Shown: positions 9,338 to 18,000 of the stretch, piece by piece | Position numbering within the stretch: position 1 is the first letter of the stretch | Layout of the letters: every line of letters begins with the position of its first letter | Source: Candidatus Hydrogenedentota bacterium | Lineage (GTDB): Bacteria; Hydrogenedentota; Hydrogenedentia; Hydrogenedentales; SLHB01 | DNA: 64,000 bases | Direction: 5' to 3' | Assembly (NCBI GenBank): GCA_016215105.1 | Contig: JACRLJ010000009.1 | Span: 78,756 to 142,755, forward strand | Translations under genes and position numbers: made by a program | The notes under the pieces: model-generated | Told to the model about the DNA's origin: nothing | The model's input: only the letters and a program-made list of their open reading frames with translations | The model's database searches: none

Positions 9338-9543
9338 CGTGGCATGGCGGCAACCAAGGCCGCTTGGCCGCGAAAGAACGCAGAGAACGCAAGGGAATTA
9401 CGAATTACGAATGCAGACGGACGCAGACGTATCTAGAAAACGAAATTTTGACTAGACGACTTGCGGTCATCAGGGCACGGACTTCTGCAAAGTGAAGCAA
9501 GACGTTGATAGTTAGTAGTGCAAAGGAGACAGCGAGCGGCTTC

Positions 9544-10716
9544 ATGACGCGATCATTCACGGTACGCGGTGTCATTCTCGGACATGAACATCCGTCGGAT
9601 ATTCATGTCGAGGACGGCCGTATCGTTTCGATTGGCCCGGTTGGGATAGCGAAGGCCGATTTCGGGTCGCGCGCCTCGATCATCGGGCCGACCCTGTTCG
9701 ATATCCAGGTCAACGGTATGGCCGGGATCAATTTGCAGGGGCGCGCTGTCGTTCCCGAAGACATCGGGAGGATTAGCGGCCATCTGGCGCACGGGGGCGT
9801 GTCGCACTGGGTACCCACGCTCATTACAGGCTCGCAAGAAGACTTGGAGCACGGGTGCCGCGTGATTGCCGTGGCCATGCACGATCCGAAGGTGGCTCGC
9901 GCTGTGCCCGGGGTCCATCTCGAAGGGCCGTACATTTCGGCTATGGACGGTCCGCGCGGCGCCCATCCGCGGAAACACGTGCGCCTGCCCAGTGTGCGCG
10001 AATTCGATCGCTTGCTGAAAGCGGCGGACGGAAGAATCGCGTACGTGACGGTCGCGCCGGAGTTGGACGGCGCTATTCCATTCATCAAGGCGGTGGTCAA
10101 GCGCGGCGTGGTGGTTTCCCTGGGACATCACAACGGTGTGGCCGACGATGTGGCGCGCGCGGTGGACGCGGGCGCGCGGATGTGTACGCACTTGGGTAAT
10201 GGTCTTGCGACGCAACTGAAACGCCATGAGAATCCGCTTTGGCCGCAACTGGCGGAGGATAGGCTGGTGGCATCGCTTATTGCGGATTTGGCGCACCTGC
10301 CCGCGCCCGTACTGAAGACGTTCGTACGCGCGAAAGGCTGCGAGCGCGTCGTGCTAACGTCGGATTGCGTACACATCACCGGAATGAAGCCGGGGCGTTA
10401 TACGTTGAGCGGGCATGACGTGGAACTGACGCGCAACGGCCGCATCCTTCTGTCGGGTACGGAACTGCTTGCGGGAAGCGCGTTGATGCTGCTTCAGGGC
10501 GTCGTGAACGCCGCGCAGGTGACGGATATGACTCTCGAACAGGCCTATGCTTGCGCCACTACGATTCCAGCCGCGTTGCTTGGTCTCGATGCGGAGTTCG
10601 GGCCGCCCGAGGTGGGGGAGAAGGCGGAATTCGTCGTGTTTGATATTGACAAGACGAAGGCGCAGTGGAAGGCGAACGTGCGCGGGGTGTTTGTGGATGG
10701 GGTGGCGCACGTCTAG
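9544..10716 (+). CDS. nagA: N-acetylglucosamine-6-phosphate deacetylase
   Basis: DIQVNGMAGINLQ, PGVHLEGPYIS, SLGHHNGVADD, THLGNGL, VVLTSDCVHITGMKPGRYTL, GSALMLLQGVVN. Confidence 0.85.
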   Translation: MTRSFTVRGVILGHEHPSDIHVEDGRIVSIGPVGIAKADFGSRASIIGPTLFDIQVNGMAGINLQGRAVVPEDIGRISGHLAHGGVSHWVPTLITGSQEDLEHGCRVIAVAMHDPKVARAVPGVHLEGPYISAMDGPRGAHPRKHVRLPSVREFDRLLKAADGRIAYVTVAPELDGAIPFIKAVVKRGVVVSLGHHNGVADDVARAVDAGARMCTHLGNGLATQLKRHENPLWPQLAEDRLVASLIADLAHLPAPVLKTFVRAKGCERVVLTSDCVHITGMKPGRYTLSGHDVELTRNGRILLSGTELLAGSALMLLQGVVNAAQVTDMTLEQAYACATTIPAALLGLDAEFGPPEVGEKAEFVVFDIDKTKAQWKANVRGVFVDGVAHV

Positions 10717-10720
10717 AAGA

Positions 10721-10765
10721 TCGGACGGATCGGACTGATCAGACCGACCAGACAGGACTGACGAG
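10721..10765. repeat. five degenerate 9-bp units of the TCGGACGGG family, intergenic
   Basis: TCGGACGGA TCGGACTGA TCAGACCGA CCAGACAGG ACTGACGAG. Confidence 0.8.
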
Positions 10766-10779
10766 ACAGGGAGTGTTCG

Positions 10780-12054
10780 GTGAGCGAACGACAACTGAAG
10801 ATCACCATCAACGGCACCGGTTTTGCCGGAGATTATACCGCGCGGGTCTACGGCATGATTCCGCACAAGAACGGCGTGAGCATCTCGCTTGCGGGCGTCA
10901 CGTCGGGCGGGCTGGGCAATGCGCAACGTTTCGCCGCAAAGCACGCAATTCCGCAGGCGTTCGCGACGCATGCGGAGATGCTGGACGCGATTCACCCGGA
11001 CATCGACAACATCGCCTGCGCGAACTACGCGCACGGTCAGTACACCGTCGAGGCGGCGGAAGCGGGGGTAGGGGTGATTGTGTTGGAAAAACCGCCGGTG
11101 ATTTGGCCGGGATACGCCGCCGGACGAGAAGCCAACGCCGAAACGCGCAAACGCGAAACGATGGAGTACCTGGCTGCTGTGCTGGACGCGGTGCGGGCGA
11201 AGGGCGCGAAACTGCTGTATGCGGAAGACTTCGTTTACTTCGATGGCGTACGCGGTTTGACGCAGCTCTTGGCCGAAGCGATGAAGACCGGCAAGGGGAA
11301 GGTGCTGTACCAGCGCGGCGTCTGCGCGCACCAGGGGTCCCATGCGCCGGCGTACGACACGCCGTCGAAGTCGGGCGGCGGCTCGTTGTTCAACAAGGCG
11401 TGTCATCCGCTCGGACCGATTCTGTACCTGAAGCAGGTCGAAGGCATCTTGCGCGATGGGAAGCCTATCCGGCCGGCAAGAGTGTCCGCGGTCGCGCTTC
11501 AAATACTCAAGCATCAATCCGCGGCCAGCGGCGAGCATTTCCGCGTAATGCAGAACGTGGACGACTTTGGCCGCATCACGGTCGTGTTCGACGATCATAC
11601 CGTGGCCGAGGTGCTCGGTTACGACCTGAGCATCAGCGGGATTCGGAACGAGCTGTCCATCATGACCGATTTTGCGCAGTACGACATCCGCGTGAACCCG
11701 AGCAACGAGAACGAGCTATTCCTGCCGAACGCGTCCGCGGCGGGCAACATAGTGTTTCGCGAAAAGTTGCCCACGCCACAAGGCACGTCATTTCCGCGCC
11801 CGAATCAATTTCACTCGCACGGGTACGTGAACGAAATGAACGACGCAGTGGATTGCGCGCTCGAGGCGGACCGCTATCCGCAATCCGGCGCGATGATGGC
11901 GTGGGACACGATGGCGGTGTTGATGGCGGGCTACGAATCGAGCGAGAAGGACGCGGCGTTTGTGGATGTCACGGAGTACACGCGTGGCCGGGGTTTCACC
12001 GAACGCGAGCTGCCCTGTCCCGCGAAGTTTGGCGACGTGTTCCAGCGCACATAA
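10780..12054 (+). CDS. Gfo/Idh/MocA family oxidoreductase
   Basis: N-terminal Rossmann-like INGTGFAGDYTARVYGMIP; DIDNIACANYAHGQYTVEAAEAGVGVIVLEKPPV. Confidence 0.85.
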   Translation: MSERQLKITINGTGFAGDYTARVYGMIPHKNGVSISLAGVTSGGLGNAQRFAAKHAIPQAFATHAEMLDAIHPDIDNIACANYAHGQYTVEAAEAGVGVIVLEKPPVIWPGYAAGREANAETRKRETMEYLAAVLDAVRAKGAKLLYAEDFVYFDGVRGLTQLLAEAMKTGKGKVLYQRGVCAHQGSHAPAYDTPSKSGGGSLFNKACHPLGPILYLKQVEGILRDGKPIRPARVSAVALQILKHQSAASGEHFRVMQNVDDFGRITVVFDDHTVAEVLGYDLSISGIRNELSIMTDFAQYDIRVNPSNENELFLPNASAAGNIVFREKLPTPQGTSFPRPNQFHSHGYVNEMNDAVDCALEADRYPQSGAMMAWDTMAVLMAGYESSEKDAAFVDVTEYTRGRGFTERELPCPAKFGDVFQRT

Positions 12055-12063
12055 GGCTCAGGC

Positions 12064-12684
12064 CTACTTGCCGGGTTTACGCCAAATCGCGGTGTCTTTG
12101 ACTCCATTGGACGTCCGGATCAACTTCCATGACGAGAGTTTTTCCGCCAGATTTGCCCACAGCGGCGTGCAGGGGTCTCCATCCGGCGGTATCGATTCCG
12201 GCGCCCGCGAGTTCGAGGGAAGGTAACGCTGAACGTCGTCCACGACGCAGAGGCCCCCCGGGCGAATCTTTCCCATCACCGCCGCCACGCATTCGCCGCG
12301 CGCCGCGTCCACCCCGTCCACCAGCGCGAAGTCGAGGGACTCGTCGTCGGTGGCATTAACCGCGCCGGCATAATCCGGGGAATCCGCGGCAATATGGAGC
12401 AGATTCACATTGATTTGTCCCCGGGCGCCGAGCCATCCCTGAACGCGATCGCGCCAAACGGGATCGCTCTCGACGCTGGTCAACGATTTGACGCGCTGGG
12501 CAAGCCAGACGGTGCTGCGTCCGGCGCCCCATTCAAAGCCTGCGTGGCTTGGCAGGAGCCACACATCGAGAAACTCGTTTGCGTCAGATGTAAGCCATGG
12601 CGCGCTGGGATGGGCGCGCTCGTAGAGGACGGTGCGCGCCTTATCGCACGCGTACCGAATCGACCAATGTTTGAAAGATCGCAT
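12064..12684 (-). CDS. class I SAM-dependent methyltransferase-like protein
   Basis: GFEWGAGRSTVWLAQRVKSLTSVESDPVW and LDFALVDGVDAARGECVAAVMGKIRPGGLCVVDDVQRY. Confidence 0.7.
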   Translation of the reverse strand: MRSFKHWSIRYACDKARTVLYERAHPSAPWLTSDANEFLDVWLLPSHAGFEWGAGRSTVWLAQRVKSLTSVESDPVWRDRVQGWLGARGQINVNLLHIAADSPDYAGAVNATDDESLDFALVDGVDAARGECVAAVMGKIRPGGLCVVDDVQRYLPSNSRAPESIPPDGDPCTPLWANLAEKLSSWKLIRTSNGVKDTAIWRKPGK

Positions 12685-12814
12685 GCAGACTCACCATTGG
12701 TTATTGACGGACTCAGGTTTCTCCTGCGACTCAGCCAGCAACGTCAATTCGATCCGCGTACGCGCCGCCGGAAAGAAGTCTTGGCATTGACTACGCGATT
12801 GCGGCTGAGCCGCT

Positions 12815-14497
12815 CTAGGTCTTGATCATGGGTTGGACAGGTAACACGCAGCGGAAACCGACCGTCGTCAATTGGGATTCAGCGAACAGACCTTTGCGGT
12901 GAGAACAACGAAGTTCCGCCACAGTGGAGTGCCACGAGCCACCCCGAACCACGCGGCGGGGCGAGCCTTGGGTAATCACCGCCCCGCGCTTGGACGGGTT
13001 GTACGGCAGGAAACAATCTTGCGTCCATTCGTACACGTTTCCGGCGAGATCGTGAATTCCTTCGGGTGTATCGCCGTCCTCGTGCATGGTAATGATGGAC
13101 GGCATGTTCAGGTAGTCGCCATAGTTGCAGCGCGTGGGGTCGGGTTCCAGATTGCCCCACGGATACTTGCGATTCTCCTTACCGCGCGCCGCAAACTCCC
13201 ATTGCGCCTCGGTTGGCAATTGCTTTCCCGCCCAGACCGCATAGGCGTTCGCCTCTGCCCAGGATACTCCGACCACCGGCTGCTTGGGGCCGTTGAATTC
13301 GGCGTTTCGCCAGAATTTGGGCTCCGGGCTCTTGGTGGCCTTCAGGTAAACGTCGTACTGTTCGGTCGTGACTGGACTTACGTCCATGTAGAACGGTTCG
13401 ACGTAGGCTTCGTGCTCCGGCGCTTCCTCGGGCAAGTCATTGTTGCCGATGAGAAAGCTGCCGCCCTCGATGTACACCATGCCTTCGGTGGATACGCTTG
13501 GTCCGAGTTCGCCGCCGACGCTATGGATCGACACGGGCTTATAGGATTCGTCAAAGGCGTGCAACAAGTTGCGCCGAAACTCGCCCGCGGACTGCCAGCG
13601 GTTTTCCTTTTGAGTCCGCAGGGCTTTGCCCAGCACGGTCAACAGGGACGGAGCGACATCATCGCGGACAGTGTTGATTTCCGCGGGCTCATCCAAGGGG
13701 GTCCGCAGCGTGAGCATTTCCTGGAAGAGCAGTCCCACCGCGTAAATGTCCGCCCGGAGGTCAATGACTTGGTGCAACTTCTGTTCCGGCGCCGCATAGG
13801 CCAGAGTACCCACCACGCGACCTTGTCCGGAAGCGTCGGTATCCGGGATAAGGGCTTCCTCGTCTATGGCCTTGGCCAGCCCGAAGTCCAACACCTTCAC
13901 ACGTTCTCCCGGCATAAGCATAACGTTTTCAGGCTTCATGTCGCGGTGTATTACCATGTGATGGGCGTATTCCAGCGCAGCGAGCACCTGGGAAACCACG
14001 GCCACCGCCAGCCGTACTTCGACGAAGCGCCGCTCCTTGCGGTGTCTGCGAAGATAGGAGCGCAGGGAGTGGCCCTTGAGAAACTCCATCGAGAGGTACA
14101 TGACGCCTTCTTGAGTGGCGGTCACGTCGTGGACGGCTACGATGTTCTCATGGCGAAGCCGGCGCGCCACTTGGGCCTCCTGAATGAACAACTGCTGACC
14201 GCGTTGCGAATTCAGGAGTCTTGGATTGAGGAATTTCAGCGCGACTTTTTCTTTGATGAGCAAGTCCTGGGCGCGGTATACGACACCCATGCCGCCGCGG
14301 CCCACGGCCTCCTCGATTTCGTATCGATCCGAGACTTTATCCCCCGGCATATAGTTAATATCCGCTTCGAACGCCGAAGCCGCCACAGCGGGAACGACGA
14401 GCCGGGCGCCGCATCCGAAACACACGCCTGCCCTTCCTTGAACTGTTGTTGGAACAAGGATACGGATACCACAATTTGCGCAAGTGACTTGTATCAT
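12815..14497 (-). CDS. zinc-ribbon + Ser/Thr protein kinase + formylglycine-generating-enzyme (SUMF1-like) domain fusion
   Basis: CANCGIRI...CFGCGARLVVP; kinase motifs VIHRDMKPENVML and VLDFGLAK; FGE-sulfatase motifs GGSFLIGNNDLPEEAPEHEAYVEPFYMDVSPVT, LPTEAQWEFAARG, VRGGSW, GFRCV. Confidence 0.93.
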   Translation of the reverse strand: MIQVTCANCGIRILVPTTVQGRAGVCFGCGARLVVPAVAASAFEADINYMPGDKVSDRYEIEEAVGRGGMGVVYRAQDLLIKEKVALKFLNPRLLNSQRGQQLFIQEAQVARRLRHENIVAVHDVTATQEGVMYLSMEFLKGHSLRSYLRRHRKERRFVEVRLAVAVVSQVLAALEYAHHMVIHRDMKPENVMLMPGERVKVLDFGLAKAIDEEALIPDTDASGQGRVVGTLAYAAPEQKLHQVIDLRADIYAVGLLFQEMLTLRTPLDEPAEINTVRDDVAPSLLTVLGKALRTQKENRWQSAGEFRRNLLHAFDESYKPVSIHSVGGELGPSVSTEGMVYIEGGSFLIGNNDLPEEAPEHEAYVEPFYMDVSPVTTEQYDVYLKATKSPEPKFWRNAEFNGPKQPVVGVSWAEANAYAVWAGKQLPTEAQWEFAARGKENRKYPWGNLEPDPTRCNYGDYLNMPSIITMHEDGDTPEGIHDLAGNVYEWTQDCFLPYNPSKRGAVITQGSPRRVVRGGSWHSTVAELRCSHRKGLFAESQLTTVGFRCVLPVQPMIKT

Positions 14498-14527
14498 GGG
14501 AACTTATCGCGAGTATAACACGGTCCG

Positions 14528-14740
14528 CTAGCCGTCGGCAAAATCTGGATCACGGCGCGGCCGATCGCCGAATTCTGGCGCGCATGGAGGGTCTTGACGA
14601 GCGCGCCAATAATTAGTTGACAATCGAATGTAAAAATCGTACAGTGCGTCAGCGAAGACAAGGTGGCACTGGCCGATTCTAAGGTCTCGGCGCGATTCGC
14701 CGACGCGTCTTGAAATCACTAAAATCTCGTGTAGGTCCAA
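14528..14740 (-). CDS. divergent CsrA-like small protein (non-ATG start TTG or ATT), possibly decayed
   Basis: ILVISRRVGES matches the CsrA N-terminal signature; LRIGQCHLVFADALYDFYIRL keeps the IG...(V/I)RL spacing; about 65-70 aa. No ATG start. Confidence 0.35.
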   Translation of the reverse strand: MDLHEILVISRRVGESRRDLRIGQCHLVFADALYDFYIRLSTNYWRARQDPPCAPEFGDRPRRDPDFADG

Positions 14741-14753
14741 TTGCGAATAGGAG

Positions 14754-14782
14754 TTGACACGTAGCGGGTCGTACTCTATAAT
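14754..14782 (+). promoter_or_regulatory. consensus sigma70-type promoter TTGACA-N17-TATAAT
   Basis: TTGACA 14754-14759, 17-nt spacer, TATAAT 14777-14782, followed by a ~215-nt leader to the ORF at 15004. Confidence 0.75.
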
Positions 14783-15003
14783 GCCTTTACGTTGACTTGA
14801 GGCGTCTCTCCGTGGCGTAGCGGGCCCGAAGAGCAGGGAGCACGGCAAGCCGAGTCGGCGGTACGATGCGCCATTCGAAAATCTGTACTGGGAAGATCAC
14901 CGTGCTGGTGGAGGCGGTGTTGTAACAGAGGAACGATTACCAAAGAGCGCGGTATAGTGGCGAGAAGTAGACTGTCCGGAAAACTGCAAAGGAGAAATGA
15001 AGC

Positions 15004-18000
15004 ATGGGGAATAGGAAGAAGCTCGTTCTAGCGTCGCTCGTGGGCGTCATGATGATGCTCTCGTTTGCGATAGGGCTGGTACCTTCGCAATTGAGTGGTC
15101 CGCCCTTAACCGCCAAAGCGGCGCAAGGCGCGACGGAAGTCGCGATTAGCGCTGATGGTGTCACCCCCGTAGGTGACAATTTCTCCATTCCCGTTGGTGG
15201 CGAACAATCTTTCACCGCACTGAGCGTCACCAATGGCGCAGGAACCCATCTGATTTCGACCGGTGACGCGTCGTGGTCGTTGGCGACCGACGGCGCCGCC
15301 GCGTTGAGCGCGGTAGCGGGCGACTTTGTCGCGACCGTATCGGCGCTGGCTCCCGGCGAAGCGGGGTTGTATGTGTCCACGGGCGATGGCCTGTCGGACC
15401 TCGTCAACCTGACGCTGTACAACCTCAAGTCGGCCAAGAACGGCTATGGCACGCTTGATTCCGTGACCATTACGCAGCCGACGAACAATACGACGCTGCA
15501 CGTGCCGAGTGGCGCGACGGCGGTACCTTTGACGCTTACTTCGGCGACGAATAATCCGGCGAACACCGCCAAGGTGGAATATTCGGACTCGACCAGCGCC
15601 AATTACGGGTTTTCGACGACCCCGCCTTACGCGGTCACGATTCCCGACGTGAAGGCGCTTGGCGCGACGGCGACGATCACCGCAGTTGCGTCGAGTATCG
15701 CCAAATATGGCAACACCGTTTCGGACAGCGTCACCATCAGCATTCAAGCCGATGCGGCGGACGGGAACGATGACGGACTTCCGGACAATCCGTTCGGTCT
15801 TGGCCTTGGAGAAGGCGAACACTGGGTATCCGTCATTGATGCGGGCGGTGGCCACTACCGCTACGTGTATGTGGTTGGTATGGGCGTTGGCGCGAAAGCC
15901 ATCGACATCCCGACCGGCGGCGTATCAGTCTCCATTGCGGACCCGGCCAATCCCGCCCGCGTTGTGACGGTTACGGCTCCCCCGAACCTTCTGGCCGCGG
16001 GCCAGTCTGGACTGCTGGTCGTTGAGGCGGCCGACGATATCACCACATTGCTCGGCGCGACCCAAGCCGCCAACGTGAATGCCGAACCGGCCGGTGGACT
16101 CGTCACTGGCGGTCAGTACGTTGAGATCGGCGTTCTTGTCAGCAGCGATGGCGGTACGACATTTGGCGAGATCGACAACGCGGCGCTTACCTCGAACCCG
16201 TTGACTCTTGAAATTCAGGGTCTGAGTGTTCTGGCGGGCGACAACGTCAGGCTCTTTGACTATCCGACGACGATAACGAACGGCAATCCGATCGGTGTGA
16301 CAGCGGACAGTTCTGGCGCGTGGGCGCAGATATCCGGTGGCACGCAGGTCGTAGATGGAACGATGACGGCGGAGTTGACGTCGCTATCGATGTTCGCGCC
16401 GTACAGCACTCCAACGGCGATTCACCTTTTCGGCGTGAACAACACCAGCGGCGACCCGAATGTCACTGGCGCTCAAGCGTACAGCGTGAATGGCGGCTCG
16501 GTTGATGTGACCGTCGATAATCTGCCGGCGGGAAGCGTAACCATCACCATCGATGGCGTTACCGCAACCCAGACCAACCGTGTCGGCAACGTGATCACCA
16601 TCACGGCGCCGAATGCGGCGGCACTGGCTACCCCGGCGAGCTCGAACGCGGTTGACATCCGAATCGTAGAAGACGCTGACGCGACAAACTTCGATGTATC
16701 GCCGAAGGGCTTCACGTATGTTGGACCTATTCTTACCAGCGTGAGTCCCCCGTCGGGATCGCACAACGGCGGTGATGCCATTACAATCACCGGTTCCGGG
16801 TTTGGCGGAACGGCGACGGCGGATATTGGCGGCGCGGCTGTGACCAGCCCGTCGGTGGTCAATGCGACCACGATAACCGGCGTTACCGGATCACACACCC
16901 CGGGTAACTTCACGCTCACGGTAACGTTGAGCAACAACTACCAAGGTACGGCGAACGGTCTGTATTCGTACCTGCCGGACGCGCCGACGCTGACCAGCGT
17001 GTTCCCCGACGCGGTTTACACGGACGGTGGCTACACGGTCAAGGCGACGGGCACGAACTTCGTTGACCCGAATGCCCTGCTGAAGGCCGCTGCCCAAACC
17101 TATGGCTTGTTCACGGCCGCCAAGGGCGTGCAAGATCCGTCGGTGGACCGTCCCGCAGTCGAGGTGCAGTTCCTTGACGATACCCACATGAATCTGGTTA
17201 CTCCGCAAGTCACCGCCGCGGGGCTGTACGATATGTACATGGCCACGGGCTTGGACGTTGCGGCGAAGGCCCTGTACAGTTCTGGTATGGTAGATTTCAC
17301 CTTCGTTGACCCCGCAAGCGCGACGATGCACATTACGAGCATCGATCCGAACATTGGGCCGCTGGCGGGAGGCAACAGTGTCGCGATTTCGGGTGACCAT
17401 TTCCCTGTCGCGGCTGGCGGTGACATCACGTCCGGAAACGTGCTGCGCGTCGCGAACGCCTTTGGGGCGAACGGAACTATCGTTAACATTAACCTGAGCC
17501 TGTTCCGCGGCACCGACGCCGTGGGCGCGCCGGCGGCGATCAACGGCAAGGTTACGTTCTCGACGAGCGTGTTGACCCCGCGCAATGGCGGCGTGGCCGA
17601 CCCGCCGTTCGTAGCCGATGCGCTGCTGGGAACGTGGTACGCGAAGACGGCATCGGTTTCCGCCGCCACGGCTGGCGAAGTCAGCTATGTGTTCTCCGGC
17701 GGCACAACCGAAATCACGACCTTCGACAATCAGCGGTTCGGAGGAACGGTGACGGATCAGCAGAATCCGTTCCCGTTGGGCTTCTTCCGGTTCGACGTGG
17801 TGGGCGCCACCAATGACACCACCATCGTTCAACCCACGAACATCACCATGGCCGATCACTCGGCGGTGGCGCTTACCGACGTCTCCGGCCAGGGCGGCTT
17901 CTTCAATGTGGGCACGAGCGCGGCCACGCCTCCGACGGCGAATGTGTACTTCGGAGACAAGACGGCGGCGCTTGACACGACGAAGAGAGCGCAGACCTCG

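Noticed and set aside
10665-12101. 478-aa plus-strand ORF overlapping the Gfo/Idh/MocA gene
   Set aside because: Alternate frame of a gene with clear Rossmann motifs; Arg/Gly-rich composition.
12872-14518. 548-aa plus-strand ORF
   Set aside because: Antisense to the kinase-FGE gene, which has clear motifs on the minus strand.
14783-15003. Known riboswitch (cyclic-di-GMP, cobalamin, fluoride, ZTP) in the leader of the CFI-box gene
   Set aside because: Compared by eye with remembered consensus cores; none matched in order. Needs an Infernal/Rfam scan.
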